Shown piece after piece: positions 1 to 7,481 of a stretch of 64,000 nucleotides of DNA (positions are counted from its first letter, which is position 1; the number at the start of each line of letters is the position of its first letter). The stretch spans positions 81,278-145,277 of the forward strand of contig NZ_WBZB01000040.1 in NCBI RefSeq assembly GCF_009017255.1, read 5' to 3'. The notes beneath the pieces are model-generated. The model saw only the letters and a program-made list of their open reading frames with translations, was not told the DNA's origin and did not search any database. This DNA comes from Alkaliphilus serpentinus (GTDB lineage: Bacteria; Bacillota; Clostridia; Peptostreptococcales; Natronincolaceae). A program made the translations under genes and the position numbers.

Positions 1-1250
1 TAGTATTTATGATTGATTATTTCTTGGGGTAAATATTGCTGTTCAACATAATTATGATCATAATTGTGGGGATACAAGTAATCTATACCATTGCCCATCT
101 CCTTTCCCCCTCTATAGCTGGCATCTCTCAGATGCTTTGGTACAGTGGTATTTATTCTACCAACATCCTCTATAGCTTCATCAAGGCCTTTATAGGAGGA
201 ATTGCTCTTTGGCGCCGAGGCTAGATAGGTTGTTGCTTGAGCCAATGGGATTCTTCCTTCTCGCATCCCAATTATTATAAAGGCATTATGGGCAGAAAGA
301 GCCACCTGTAAAGCAAGGGGGTCTGCATTTCCAATATCCTCTGAAGCCGAAATGATTAGTCTTCTGGCAATAAACTCAGGATCCTCACCACTATAGATCA
401 TTTTTGCTAGATAATGTAATGCTGCATCAGGATCGCTGCCCCGAATGCTCTTTATAAAGGCAGAAATCACATCATAGTGCTGATCCCCATTTTTATCATA
501 TTGAACCCCCTTTTTTTGAATGGATTCCTCAGCAATGGACAAATCAATGATGATTTTCATTTCTTGATTATAGGGAGTACTTAAAGTAGCAATCTCTAGG
601 GCATTTAAAGCCCTTCTAGCATCTCCTCCTGAATAAGCAGCTATATGCGCAATGGCTTCATCGGTTATTTCAACATCATAGCTTCCTAATCCATGTTGCG
701 GATCTTTTAAGGCCCTATTCATTAAAGTAATAATATCAGCTTCCTGTAATAATTCAAGCTTTAGAACAGTTGTCCTTGATAGCAGTGCACCATTAACTTG
801 GAAGTAGGGGTTCTCTGTGGTAGCTCCAATCAGAGTTATGAGTCCCTTTTCCACATGAGGTAACAAGGCGTCCTGTTGATTTTTAGAAAATCTATGAATC
901 TCATCTATAAAGAGAATACTCTTTTTCTGATACATTCCCAAAAGCCCCTCTGCCTTTTCAACGATATCCCTTATTTCCTTCACTCCTGAAGTAACAGCAT
1001 TTAACTGAAAAAACTCTCCTTCAATTTCCTGGGAGATGGCTTTGGCAACAGTGGTTTTTCCTGTCCCTGGTGGTCCATATAGGATAATTGAGGGTAATCT
1101 CTTAGCTGCTACACATCTGTTTAAAAACTTTCCCTTCCCTAAAATATGATCTTGTCCAAGAATATCACTTAATTTTTTAGGTCTCATTTTATCAGCCAAG
1201 GGGCTCTGGTTATCCAGTTGTTTATCCTTTACAATATCAAATAAATCCAT
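1..1250 (-). CDS. rarA: RarA/MgsA replication-associated recombination AAA+ ATPase (3' end outside window)
   Basis: This frame stays open from the ATG at 1250 to the window edge, giving 416 codons, so only the last few dozen residues of a roughly 440-residue family are missing. Walker A GPPGTGKT is at residues 59-66 and Walker [11 protein letters not shown] at 111-120, followed by the sensor region IGATTENP and an arginine-bearing LLSRT. RarA is a clamp-loader-like ATPase that acts at stalled replication forks. The ribosome site AGGTGA lies 4 bases before the ATG. In Bacillus subtilis the orthologue yrvN sits next to yrvM and aspS; here tcdA (the yrvM equivalent) is 22 kb away. The assignment is firm. 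Confidence 0.95.
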   Translation of the reverse strand, partial: MDLFDIVKDKQLDNQSPLADKMRPKKLSDILGQDHILGKGKFLNRCVAAKRLPSIILYGPPGTGKTTVAKAISQEIEGEFFQLNAVTSGVKEIRDIVEKAEGLLGMYQKKSILFIDEIHRFSKNQQDALLPHVEKGLITLIGATTENPYFQVNGALLSRTTVLKLELLQEADIITLMNRALKDPQHGLGSYDVEITDEAIAHIAAYSGGDARRALNALEIATLSTPYNQEMKIIIDLSIAEESIQKKGVQYDKNGDQHYDVISAFIKSIRGSDPDAALHYLAKMIYSGEDPEFIARRLIISASEDIGNADPLALQVALSAHNAFIIIGMREGRIPLAQATTYLASAPKSNSSYKGLDEAIEDVGRINTTVPKHLRDASYRGGKEMGNGIDYLYPHNYDHNYVEQQYLPQEIINHKY

Positions 1251-1330
1251 ATATTCACCTTATTTCTAATTAATAGCTTCTTTATTCTTCTATTATAAAA
1301 TATTATTTCCCTATTTCCAACCTCAATAAA

Positions 1331-1359
1331 AAGAAAAAAGAGCCATCTTAGATGACTCT
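1331..1359 (-). terminator. Intrinsic terminator after the 225-residue protein gene
   Basis: The hairpin AGAGTCATC-taa-GATGGCTCT (one mismatch) is followed on the minus strand by TTTTTTCTTTTT. It begins 15 bases after the stop codon of the gene ending at 1374. Confidence 0.8.
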
Positions 1360-1373
1360 AAAAATTGATTCTT

Positions 1374-2051
1374 CTAGAAGCACTGCTCTGGTGGTAATGG
1401 AGGGCAAACTCCTGGAAGTGTAACACAAGGAGCTGGTACACAGAAGCCATAGCTAGGTACTAATAATTGTACTCTAAGTATGGTTTTTACAACTAAGCAA
1501 ACTTGTATATCACAGGAGATTGTGTAGTCAAGCACTCTATCTCCCTCATCTAACTCATCTTCATCTTCCTCGTCTACATCGGTTACTACGCAGTTGCAGG
1601 ATAATAATGTACTTTCACTGCAATCAACATTCACTCCTGCAGGTGCACATAGGGTTACAGTTTTACTAAATGTAAATATTCTTTCAATTTCGTCCTCTTC
1701 TCTATTAGCTGCTTCTGGGTTTCTTAAAGTAACTGGAACACTTACTGATAAAACGATTGTAAAAAATCCATCACCTACAGGTGTACGGCTTATTTCTGTA
1801 CAAGTAATTTCTGCATCATCTGCTAATGAACAGATGATAGGATCCCCCTGCTCTAAGCCAGTTCCAAATTCGTCAGAGTCGGTTATTACGTTTCTAGTTC
1901 TATCATCGATTTGGAAACAGCTATCGTATACCTTATCTACTACTATACACTCAATTCTATCAGGGGGTGGGCACACAGGCACGCCATCTATAATGGGACA
2001 TTGACCTGGTTGAATCTGATTTGGTATTTGTTTTCTGTCGACTTCAGCCAT
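1374..2051 (-). CDS. Cysteine-containing protein with VDKVYDS motif, function unknown
   Basis: This is a 225-residue acidic protein. I do not recognise a named family. The start is placed at the ATG at 2051 because GGAGG lies 9 bases upstream; an earlier in-frame ATG has no ribosome site. Near the N-terminus (residues 34-44) is ECIVVDKVYDS, and near the C-terminus a strand-rich segment ends in VPSYGFC and a Pro/Cys-rich tail. The 304-residue protein at 4794-5708 has the same two landmarks (ECIFVDKVYDS and VLSTGFC), so the two are paralogues. There is no signal peptide or membrane segment. Context and composition would fit a spore-surface or other structural protein, but that is inference only. 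It has its own terminator. Confidence 0.7.
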   Translation of the reverse strand: MAEVDRKQIPNQIQPGQCPIIDGVPVCPPPDRIECIVVDKVYDSCFQIDDRTRNVITDSDEFGTGLEQGDPIICSLADDAEITCTEISRTPVGDGFFTIVLSVSVPVTLRNPEAANREEDEIERIFTFSKTVTLCAPAGVNVDCSESTLLSCNCVVTDVDEEDEDELDEGDRVLDYTISCDIQVCLVVKTILRVQLLVPSYGFCVPAPCVTLPGVCPPLPPEQCF

Positions 2052-2220
2052 TTCTTTTTTTCCTCCTTTTATTTTTTTACTTTTAAATCTCAAAATTCTT
2101 CTAATGTATCTTCTATTTTATTCTATTAATTTGTTGGAATATTTGTTACAGGTTAAACACTTTAAATTGCTATTATTTAATTTTCTTTTTTCTAAGGCCA
2201 ACTAGCCCTTAACACTTTTT

Positions 2221-2562
2221 TCAGAATCGATTTACATATCTGTATCCTAGCTTTGAAATATGATAAACAATGGACTCTAAACCAATTTGATATTTATTAT
2301 ATGCAACAGTTAGCTTTTGGGGATGAAAATTACTAACCCCGACAATTCCATTCATATTGCTGAGATGCTGAGCAATAGTATCATGGTCCTGCTGAGTGTG
2401 TAAATTGGTTATAATCATATTAAAGGAGACAGTAGAATGGTTTTTATAATACTGCTCTTCCCTTTTTATGATTTCACTATACTTTGGTGGTACTTGAAAT
2501 TGCATCATTCTCTCCTCTAGCTTAGAGCTTAACTCCGATAATTTGCTTCTATATAAACTCAT
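2221..2562 (-). CDS. HMA-fold-like small protein lacking CxxC (copy 1 of 3)
   Basis: This is a 113-residue protein. The second of two ATGs is chosen because AGGAGG lies 8 bases before it and only 2 bases before the first. After a helical N-terminal 50 residues, the C-terminal 65 residues follow the heavy-metal-associated beta-alpha-beta-beta-alpha-beta pattern: VSFNMIITNLH, a helix, GIVGVSNFHPQKLTVAY, a helix, LGYRY. The usual GMxCxxC metal loop is replaced by HTQQDHD. The stretch QQDHDTIAQHL matches KEDYDIIAQEL in the next gene upstream, so they are paralogues. It is the last of three such genes in one operon. Metal binding by Cys is excluded by sequence; any ligand or partner is unknown. 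Confidence 0.7.
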   Translation of the reverse strand: MSLYRSKLSELSSKLEERMMQFQVPPKYSEIIKREEQYYKNHSTVSFNMIITNLHTQQDHDTIAQHLSNMNGIVGVSNFHPQKLTVAYNKYQIGLESIVYHISKLGYRYVNRF

Positions 2563-2616
2563 CTTCATCTCCTCCTATACTTTAAGGCAGCCTGCCTAAT
2601 GTTTGTTATTGGTGCA

Positions 2617-2916
2617 TCAGCCACCCTTTTTGTTTTCATTAGAAGATTTAATGACATGTAAATTTTCCTGATGGTTTAGACCATAGCCTAATCTACGTAG
2701 AGTATACAACAATTTTTCTCTTTTAAAGGTATGACTGATGTATCTAAGCTTTAATATTTTGTTAGTATAGGGGGCAATCTCTTTGATCCCTTCAACTTTT
2801 AACAGTTCTTGGGCTATGATATCATAGTCCTCCTTAGTATCCATCCCCTTTACCGATAATCTCATCCAGTTTGTGTAATTGTCCAATTCCATTGTAATTC
2901 TTTTATAAATTGACAA
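2617..2916 (-). CDS. HMA-fold-like small protein lacking CxxC (copy 2 of 3)
   Basis: This is a 99-residue protein starting at TTG, with AAGGAGG seven bases upstream. Residues 17-80 show the HMA pattern: NWMRLSVKGMD, helix DYDIIAQELLKVEGI, strand ILKLRYI, helix LLYTLRRLGYGL. In place of CxxC it has MDTKEDYD. There is no cysteine anywhere in the protein. The C-terminus is a short charged tail ending KKGG. It lies 54 bases upstream of copy 1 and 34 bases downstream of copy 3, all on the minus strand, which suggests one transcript. Function is unknown. Confidence 0.7.
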   Translation of the reverse strand: MSIYKRITMELDNYTNWMRLSVKGMDTKEDYDIIAQELLKVEGIKEIAPYTNKILKLRYISHTFKREKLLYTLRRLGYGLNHQENLHVIKSSNENKKGG

Positions 2917-2950
2917 TTTTGATCCTCCTTATTGATTAATTTTCCTTAAA

Positions 2951-3226
2951 TCATTGTTCATTCTCCCTCGTAAACTCAATACCCTTTAGTTGAAAGAGGT
3001 AGTCAATAAAGGTTGGAGTAATGACATTTTTAAAATATGTTATATTAACCTTTTCAGTTGAGGGAATAACCTCTATTTTGATTGCATGTAGTCCTACTGC
3101 AGTGGTAATTTTTTCTTTAATGATGTCGTCATTAACTCCTTTTATTGAATATGTTACCTTCTTTGCATCACCTATGCTAAACTTTTCCTGCCTTGCATCA
3201 ATATACATTCTTTCCTTTACCTTCAA
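2951..3226 (-). CDS. HMA-fold-like small protein lacking CxxC (copy 3 of 3)
   Basis: This is a 91-residue protein starting at TTG, with the first of two GGAGG sequences seven bases upstream. The pattern is strand KKVTYSIKGVNDD, helix IIKEKITTAVGLHAI, strands KIEVIP and KVNITYF, helix TFIDYLFQLKGIEF. The canonical metal loop is replaced by GVNDD. It is the most divergent of the three neighbours and the first in the operon. The fold call rests on the alternation of strands and helices and on the KG(V/M) and LKGIEF/LGY positions, so it is moderate. No function can be given. Confidence 0.6.
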   Translation of the reverse strand: MKVKERMYIDARQEKFSIGDAKKVTYSIKGVNDDIIKEKITTAVGLHAIKIEVIPSTEKVNITYFKNVITPTFIDYLFQLKGIEFTRENEQ

Positions 3227-3452
3227 TCCTCCACCTCCATAATGACATGGATGAACTTTTTAGCAGTTCTTCCATTTTTAGTTTTTAACATAGTACATAT
3301 TATGCCTTCCTTCAATATGGGTGAATATTTTCAAGGGTATTCTTAAATTTTATCTATCACTTTTATCTTAATTATACGCTAGAAAGGATATCCTAAAATA
3401 CAGATCAATCTTTTAGAGTATGGGTTATCTTTGATTAAGTAAATATTTTATC

Positions 3453-3577
3453 CAGACTGTTCAAAAACTGTTAGAGTCGAGACGCAAGGAAACCCAGCGG
3501 TTGCAGCGTATACTGAAATACGCAAGAGTGCTGGGTTTTTGAAGCAACAAAGAATATGATAGCTTTTCAACAGTCTG
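3453..3577. repeat. 125-bp nested palindromic element
   Basis: The element has perfect 9-bp terminal inverted repeats, CAGACTGTT and AACAGTCTG, extended by near-matching AAAA/CT bases. Inside are an 8-bp perfect pair (AACCCAGC at about 3493 with GCTGGGTT) and a central hairpin GCGTAT-actgaa-ATACGC. It lies in a 381-bp gap (3227-3607) between the HMA-like operon and the threonine aldolase gene and contains no gene. The architecture fits a non-autonomous mobile repeat or a structured RNA. I see no second copy in the window. The rest of the gap, 3227-3452, shows nothing recognisable. Confidence 0.65.
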
Positions 3578-3581
3578 AATA

Positions 3582-3602
3582 AAGAACCCAAAATGGGTTC
3601 TT
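3582..3602 (-). terminator. Intrinsic terminator of the threonine aldolase gene
   Basis: AAGAACCCA-tt-TTGGGTTCTT on the minus strand, 5 bases after the stop codon, is followed by TATTCAG. The stem is perfect but the T tract is short. Confidence 0.7.
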
Positions 3603-3607
3603 ATATT

Positions 3608-4642
3608 CTATCCCTTTAAAATTTCCTTAACCACTTCTACTGCTGACGCCACTTCTTCCTTCCCTACTCCACGATGGGTTACAAATCGGATAACTCTATC
3701 ATTTCTTGGATTGACCAACAGCCCCTTATCCTTCATTTTAGATGCTAAGCCAGGAGCTTTAAAACCCGTTTCATAAAAATCTACATTGATAATATTGGAG
3801 TGAACCTTTTCTAAGTCAACTGATACCCCCTTGATGGAGTTCAATTCCTTAGCCAAAAGAAGGGCATTTACGTGGTCCTCAGCAAGCCTATCTACCATTC
3901 CCTCAAGGGCAACAATGCCTGCTGCAGCAATTACACCAGCTTGTCGCATACCTCCACCAAGCATTTTTCTTAGCTTTCTAGCCTTCACGATAAAATCCTG
4001 TGTACCTGCTAATATGCTTCCTACAGGAGCACTTAAGCCTTTAGAAAGACAAAACATGACAGAATCAGTATAGCGAGTGATTTCCTTTGCTTCCACCTGA
4101 AGATGCTTGGCTGCATTAAACAACCTTGCACCATCTAAATGAACTGGAATCCCCTTCTCCTTAGCGAAGTGATATATAGACGCCATTTCTTTCAGGGGTA
4201 ATGTCATCCCCCCAGACATATTATGGGTACTTTCTAAAGATATTAGTCCCGTTTCTGGAAAGTGAATATTCTCCTGTCTAACGGCATTTTTAATGGCTTC
4301 CAATGGAGGTAGTCCATTAATTCCTGGGATGGTCCTTGCCTGAACTCCGGCTAATCTTGCTATACCAGCTACCTCATATAAATAGATATGACAGCTTTCC
4401 TCAAGAATAATCTCCTGACCCGGGGTTGTATGGGCCATAACTGCAATTAAATTCCCCATAGTCCCAGATGGTACAAATAAAGCTGCCTCCTTACCGATCT
4501 TTTCTGCAGCTAGGAGTTCTAATCTATTGATGGTTTCATCATCTCCGTATACATCATCCCCTAGCTTTGCATGAGTCATTGCTTCCAGCATTTCTTTAGT
4601 AGGCAATGTTACGGTATCGCTTCTAAAATCTAAGATCTTCAT
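3608..4642 (-). CDS. ltaE: Low-specificity L-threonine aldolase
   Basis: This is a 344-residue PLP enzyme that cleaves L-threonine or L-allo-threonine to glycine and acetaldehyde. The N-terminus MKILDFRSDTVT and the substrate segment DDVYGDDETINRLE are typical of the family. The PLP lysine is K201 in CLSKGLSAPVGS, and HLDGAR (168-173) carries the cofactor-contacting Asp. The start at 4642 is preferred because GGAGG lies 8 bases upstream; an in-frame ATG 15 bases earlier overlaps that site. The gene stands alone between a palindromic element and a terminator. Its glycine product would feed Stickland metabolism or glyA, which is also in this window. Confidence 0.93.
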   Translation of the reverse strand: MKILDFRSDTVTLPTKEMLEAMTHAKLGDDVYGDDETINRLELLAAEKIGKEAALFVPSGTMGNLIAVMAHTTPGQEIILEESCHIYLYEVAGIARLAGVQARTIPGINGLPPLEAIKNAVRQENIHFPETGLISLESTHNMSGGMTLPLKEMASIYHFAKEKGIPVHLDGARLFNAAKHLQVEAKEITRYTDSVMFCLSKGLSAPVGSILAGTQDFIVKARKLRKMLGGGMRQAGVIAAAGIVALEGMVDRLAEDHVNALLLAKELNSIKGVSVDLEKVHSNIINVDFYETGFKAPGLASKMKDKGLLVNPRNDRVIRFVTHRGVGKEEVASAVEVVKEILKG

Positions 4643-4750
4643 TCTTTCATCCTCCATCTCATAGTATATGTTTTATTATAGATGATTTTTTCGGTGATTC
4701 CAACTTCCTTTTAGGATTTTCTTATCTGTATTGTAAGGCATATTTTTTCA

Positions 4751-4780
4751 AAAAAAAATAGCTGATGTATACACATCAGC
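4751..4780 (-). terminator. Intrinsic terminator after the 304-residue protein gene
   Basis: The palindromic stem GCTGATGT-gtat-ACATCAGC is followed on the minus strand by TATTTTTTTT. It starts 14 bases after the stop codon at 4794. Confidence 0.85.
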
Positions 4781-4793
4781 CTATTCTTAAAAT

Positions 4794-5708
4794 TTATTCT
4801 TGATTCATATAAACAAATGGTTCATTAACCTGAGGTGGGAATAATGGTGGGAACTCATCTCCACATATAGGTCTTTGTCTAGGCTCTTGCTCACAGAAAC
4901 CAGTACTTAATACACATAATTGAACAGGAACCTTAATTTTCTTCTCGCAAGTAATGCATAGAGCTGTAATTAGATTGAAAAATATTTCTCCTGTTACGGG
5001 GTTAAATTGTATGTCTCTTTGTATGCTTTGTGTAGCTAAGCGGGTAATAAACAAAGCATTACAGAATTCTGTAAACTGTGGTAGGAATGAAGAATCAAAT
5101 ACCGATGGCATACACAACTCAAAGAAATTTGTTAGTACCTGGTTTATAGGAACCTTACCCCTTAAAGTAGCTATCTGAGGGTTTCCATTGGCGTCTAGGT
5201 ATTCTACATCGATTTCCACAAGCACAGCGCCTCTTACGGTGATTTCCTGTGAACCAAATATAGGAGTTCCTCTACCGATTTCATCGCACTCACTGGTATC
5301 AGTGTAGATTAAGTATTGCAATAGCCCTGCTGGCCCTGGAACCACCACTGGGCAGCCCTTTTCATCTGTTACAAATTGAGCACCTGATAATGTAGTCTTT
5401 GGTGTTATCGTAAGGTTTTTGGGATCATTAATGTTATTGGGATTAAAGAACTTTTTACTTCTAATATCCAATACTCTAACAATCCTAGATTTGGGCCCAC
5501 ATTTAGCCACTGGTAAGCAGCCAAAGGGTACCCTTGACGCTGGTTGAAGCCCCTGTAAATTAAATGTCACTGAATCATAAACCTTGTCAACAAAAATACA
5601 TTCTCCCACAACTTTATCTAAGCAACCATCAAAGGTGCAACCGGTTTGGGCAATACAGCATGTATCTTGAATTGACATTTGTTCAATGGTAAGTTGGTTT
5701 TTTGACAT
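4794..5708 (-). CDS. Cysteine-containing protein with VDKVYDS motif, paralogue of the 225-residue protein
   Basis: This is a 304-residue protein with GGAGATG 8 bases before the ATG. Residues 17-37 are cysteine-rich (CC, GC, GC, EC), followed by ECIFVDKVYDS at 36-46. The middle, around residues 150-190, contains ITVRGAVLVEIDVEYL and TLRGKVPINQVL, which weakly resembles the SPOCS (DUF3794) beta domain of spore proteins. The C-terminal third has CITCEKKIKVPVQLCVLSTGFC and ends in a Pro-rich tail. There is no signal peptide. A sporulation-type promoter candidate lies upstream. A role in the spore coat or exosporium is a hypothesis only. Confidence 0.7.
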   Translation of the reverse strand: MSKNQLTIEQMSIQDTCCIAQTGCTFDGCLDKVVGECIFVDKVYDSVTFNLQGLQPASRVPFGCLPVAKCGPKSRIVRVLDIRSKKFFNPNNINDPKNLTITPKTTLSGAQFVTDEKGCPVVVPGPAGLLQYLIYTDTSECDEIGRGTPIFGSQEITVRGAVLVEIDVEYLDANGNPQIATLRGKVPINQVLTNFFELCMPSVFDSSFLPQFTEFCNALFITRLATQSIQRDIQFNPVTGEIFFNLITALCITCEKKIKVPVQLCVLSTGFCEQEPRQRPICGDEFPPLFPPQVNEPFVYMNQE

Positions 5709-5762
5709 TGTATCATCTCCTTTATCATAATATGAAAATAAAAATAAATTACTCGCTTACTG

Positions 5763-5790
5763 TAAAATATGAAAATACTTTTGTATAGGT
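5763..5790 (-). promoter_or_regulatory. Candidate sigma-K-type promoter for the 304-residue protein gene
   Basis: On the minus strand AC, a 17-base spacer and CATATTTTA match the sigma-K consensus AC-N16/17-CATAnnnTA. The start site would be about 48 bases before the ATG at 5708. The motif is short and AT-rich, so chance is a real alternative. Confidence 0.3.
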
Positions 5791-5858
5791 GCTACTTATC
5801 TGTAATTTTTATTTGATAAATGCATATATTTTACTAAAAATGTATAGGATGTGATAGC

Positions 5859-6908
5859 TTGCCTTTAATAGGGAGAATTGAAAATCTAGTTACAACAACT
5901 AAGGAGGAAATTTACAATTTTTTTATCGATGATAAGCAAAGATTAAATTACATTTACTCATTAAAAAGGAAATGGCTCTCTCAAGAGACCCTCAACACCT
6001 CTTCTGTTATGGCCATCGATATAGAAATTGACGTTAATGATGATATACACGTTGTGACAATCGGCAGTGATCATTCAGTAAAATATTATAACATTAGTAA
6101 TAATCAAATTAAGAAAACTGTAGTATTACAAAAAAATGTCAAAGGGATAAACCTCTTCTATCCGAAAATTCACCTAAGGGATTCTTTAATAGATATCTAT
6201 TTTTATCAACAGTTAAGTGACAGGAAATGCCAGTTGGTTCATTTAGTTCTTAAAGAGGAAGTCACAAAAGCAGAAATCGTAACGGAATCCACCTTTAATA
6301 AATACATTAATCCCTTTAAAATCTTCCATTACAATAATATAGTGTATGTACTATACCTAGATTTTGTTAATGATTCTGAAGAGATTTTTTGCAAATCCTA
6401 TTCTTTGGAAGATAATCAAATGACTTTCATGCTTCAACTGACCAACACCGGTATAAGAAAGCTTTATCTAGATGGTCTAATTGATGGAGAGGATCATCTA
6501 CAATTGGTATGGAGTAATTTTACAGAAGATCGTTTGCAAATATCCCATTGTAAATACAGCCTAAAAGATTTAAGATCAGAGATGGATACGAAGGCAAAGG
6601 TTACCCTATTATCAGAGCCACTTAATGCCTCCTTCCCCTATTTATTGCTGTATAATGATACCTTGAAGGTAATCTGGTATCAATATAATAACCTTGCAGC
6701 CTCCACATCTAGGGATTTAGGAGAAAGCTGGTCAAACCCCTTTATGATTTCAGAAAGTAAAGGGAAACCCTTTAAAAGATACAAATATAGAGTTTTAAAT
6801 CCTACCAATGGGTTTATTGGGGATGTCCTCTACGGAAGCACCTATCCTCAAATTCAATTTTTAGGTCTCGGAGGTGATAATAATGATGAAGTATCTACAC
6901 AATCATAA
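5859..6908 (+). CDS. Predicted beta-propeller protein with one Asp-box, function unknown
   Basis: This is a 349-residue cytosolic protein with no signal peptide or membrane segment. It probably starts at TTG (5859), with AGGATGTGA about 5-12 bases upstream. It is made of repeated short strands with the rhythm of propeller blades (for example IHVVTIGSDHSVKYYN, VYVLYLDFVN, LQLVWSNF, LKVIWYQYN). Around residue 290 it has STSRDLGESW, a good S-x-D-x-G-x-x-W Asp-box as in sialidase-like BNR repeats. The catalytic residues of sialidases are not evident. The next gene overlaps it by 26 bases, so the two are translated together. I do not recognise a named family. Confidence 0.65.
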   Translation: MPLIGRIENLVTTTKEEIYNFFIDDKQRLNYIYSLKRKWLSQETLNTSSVMAIDIEIDVNDDIHVVTIGSDHSVKYYNISNNQIKKTVVLQKNVKGINLFYPKIHLRDSLIDIYFYQQLSDRKCQLVHLVLKEEVTKAEIVTESTFNKYINPFKIFHYNNIVYVLYLDFVNDSEEIFCKSYSLEDNQMTFMLQLTNTGIRKLYLDGLIDGEDHLQLVWSNFTEDRLQISHCKYSLKDLRSEMDTKAKVTLLSEPLNASFPYLLLYNDTLKVIWYQYNNLAASTSRDLGESWSNPFMISESKGKPFKRYKYRVLNPTNGFIGDVLYGSTYPQIQFLGLGGDNNDEVSTQS

Positions 6909-7383
6909 TTTTGTTCCAAAGATTGAAGAGGTAGAAGATCTGGATTTCCATCGTCAGGAGGAAGGTGTAGAAGAGACCCTCGAAGGTCTGATGGAAGGGG
7001 TTGAGGCAAAAGACGAAGTGGATAATAGTCAAATCAGCGTAAGAGATATGGAGAAGGAGATGGAGATTAATTATCTAAAGAGTGAGCTAGAAGAACTTAG
7101 AGAAAGGCTAAATCATACTGATAAGCAATTAATGACAAAGGAGCATGAACTTTTATCCTCTAATAATCAGATTTACAATTTAGAGAGTCAACTTCAAAAA
7201 TATGAGGCCTTCCAAAGTGATATTGCCTATTTAGATAAGATCAAATCAGAAATTGATCAATTAACCCAAGAGAAAGAGCATCTTTCTGAAGAAAATAAAA
7301 GACTAGTTGAAGAAGTTCAACAGTATCACGGCCATGTTCAAACATTATATTTAATCTTAATTGTTTTGTTAATCATTAATTAA
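6883..7383 (+). CDS. Coiled-coil protein with C-terminal membrane anchor
   Basis: This is a 166-residue acidic protein. ATG at 6883 is chosen because GGAGG, located inside the preceding gene, lies 8 bases upstream. An acidic N-terminal 50 residues (EEVEDLD, EEGVEETLEGLMEG) is followed by about 90 residues of heptad-patterned coiled coil (LKSELEELRERL to EENKRLVEEVQQY) and a 14-residue hydrophobic end, LYLILIVLLIIN, that could be a tail anchor. The 26-base overlap with the propeller gene suggests a complex in which this protein tethers the propeller to a membrane; that is inference. Confidence 0.65.
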   Translation: MMKYLHNHNFVPKIEEVEDLDFHRQEEGVEETLEGLMEGVEAKDEVDNSQISVRDMEKEMEINYLKSELEELRERLNHTDKQLMTKEHELLSSNNQIYNLESQLQKYEAFQSDIAYLDKIKSEIDQLTQEKEHLSEENKRLVEEVQQYHGHVQTLYLILIVLLIIN

Positions 7384-7413
7384 AGGGCGAAGCAAAGCTT
7401 CACCCTTTTTTTT
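7384..7413 (+). terminator. Intrinsic terminator after the propeller/coiled-coil pair
   Basis: AAGGGcGAAGC-aa-AGCTTCaCCCTT followed by TTTTTTT lies directly after the TAA at 7383. Confidence 0.9.
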
Positions 7414-7460
7414 AAAATTAGTCCCCTTCGATATATCGAAACATCATGAACTCAAGATTT

Positions 7461-7481
7461 AACATTCAACATTCAATATTT
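7461..7481. repeat. Heptad array (three units) ending at a stop codon
   Basis: AACATTC, AACATTC and AATATTT stand in 7-bp register and run into the stop codon at 7480. This is the smallest member of the window-wide heptad family. Confidence 0.5.

Noticed and set aside
36..224. Short plus-strand open frame at the left edge
   Set aside because: It lies wholly inside the rarA coding region on the other strand and has no ribosome site.
2160..2215. Terminator between the HMA-like operon and the 225-residue protein gene
   Set aside because: TAAGG/CCTTA gives only a 5-bp stem with a mismatch and no T tract follows, so read-through into the next gene is possible.
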